Notes under the pieces: model-generated
Told to the model about the DNA's origin: nothing
Database searches by the model: none
Seen by the model: only the letters and a program-made list of their open reading frames with translations
Shown: piece by piece, positions 63,884-64,000 of the stretch
Position numbering within the stretch: the stretch's first letter is position 1
How the letters are laid out: every line of letters begins with the position of its first letter
Assembly (NCBI GenBank): GCA_033239125.1
Contig: BSWB01000001.1
Location: forward strand, 2,740,501-2,804,500
Origin: Fagopyrum homotropicum
Taxonomy: Eukaryota > Streptophyta > Magnoliopsida > Caryophyllales > Polygonaceae
Direction of reading: 5' to 3'
Length of the DNA stretch: 64,000 nt
Translations under genes and position numbers: made by a program

Positions 63884-63887
63884 AAAG

Positions 63888-63900
63888 TGGTATCAGAGCC
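63888..63900 (+). other. Retrotransposon primer-binding site (tRNA-iMet type)
   Basis: TGGTATCAGAGCC lies four bases after the LTR. It is complementary to the 3' end of plant initiator-methionine tRNA, the primer for minus-strand synthesis. Confidence 0.92.
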
Positions 63901-64000
63901 CTAGGTTGACAACAATGGCACTCGCAATCTTCTAAAGGCCAAATGAGGTATAAACAGGACCCCACGGGTTCTGACTTTTCGTTTTCAAAATTCATATGCA
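63901..64000 (+). mobile_element. Start of gypsy internal region (cut by window end)
   Basis: The first 100 bases after the primer-binding site, normally the leader before gag. Too short to judge coding potential. Confidence 0.7.

Noticed and set aside
1..64000. CRISPR arrays, tRNA or rRNA genes, 5S-bearing (Cassandra-type) LTRs
   Set aside because: No evenly spaced repeats with unique spacers, no convincing tRNA A/B boxes or cloverleaf, and no 5S sequence were seen on either strand.

Overview
This window is nuclear DNA from a flowering plant, most likely a eudicot. It has a spliced cytosolic ribosomal protein gene with plant-type promoter motifs, intron-rich flavin monooxygenase genes of the plant MONOOXYGENASE 1 type, intronless F-box genes, and a dense layer of LINEs, Ty3/gypsy and Ty1/copia LTR elements, MITEs and a hAT-type element in AT-rich sequence. 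Nothing looks prokaryotic or organellar. The species cannot be named from the sequence.

Layout. 1-2990: a truncated monooxygenase piece joined directly to the 5' half of a LINE (both - strand). 3000-6600: AT-rich DNA with a microsatellite, a direct-repeat pair and a palindrome-rich block. 6604-13311: a complete LINE (- strand) with a 14-bp target-site duplication, a poly(A) tail and two open frames that overlap by one base. 13610-19381: monooxygenase copy A (-), whose first intron has grown to 4 kb. 19400-28160: DNA-transposon relics, LINE 3' ends, a reversed gypsy LTR, a hAT-type element with 8-bp TSD, and a retroelement remnant with a putative restriction-like endonuclease domain. 28236-29755: RPS26 (+), the housekeeping landmark. 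30475-32811: monooxygenase copy B (-). 33700-49112: F-box cluster (-), three intact genes plus two remnants, split by two gypsy LTR insertions and LINE pieces. 51463-53828: monooxygenase copy C (+), inverted relative to B, with a MITE in its upstream region. 53960-57083: two broken F-box genes (+). 57287-61013: a decayed copia element. 61551-64000: the 5' LTR, primer-binding site and first bases of a gypsy element that leaves the window.

How the parts relate. Copies A, B and C share five exons with junctions at the same places (224/51/172/229 bp, then 518 bp, or 506 bp in A), so they are recent duplicates. Each assembles conceptually into an open frame of 393-397 codons. The F-box genes are a second, independent local expansion: a block of one F-box remnant plus one intact F-box gene occurs twice (about 33.3-35.7 kb and 44.3-46.6 kb). 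Duplicates also serve as empty-site references for insertions: the B upstream region dates the MITE in C, and an inverted block at 55.1-55.3 kb is the empty site of the copia element.

I saw no convincing new defence or biosynthetic system. The most unusual items are the LINE with two intact frames and a divergent first ORF, the monooxygenase/LINE chimera at 242, and the MITE insertion plus tandem rearrangement upstream of copy C. All exon models come from paralogue comparison and splice-site reading by eye. No database search was run.
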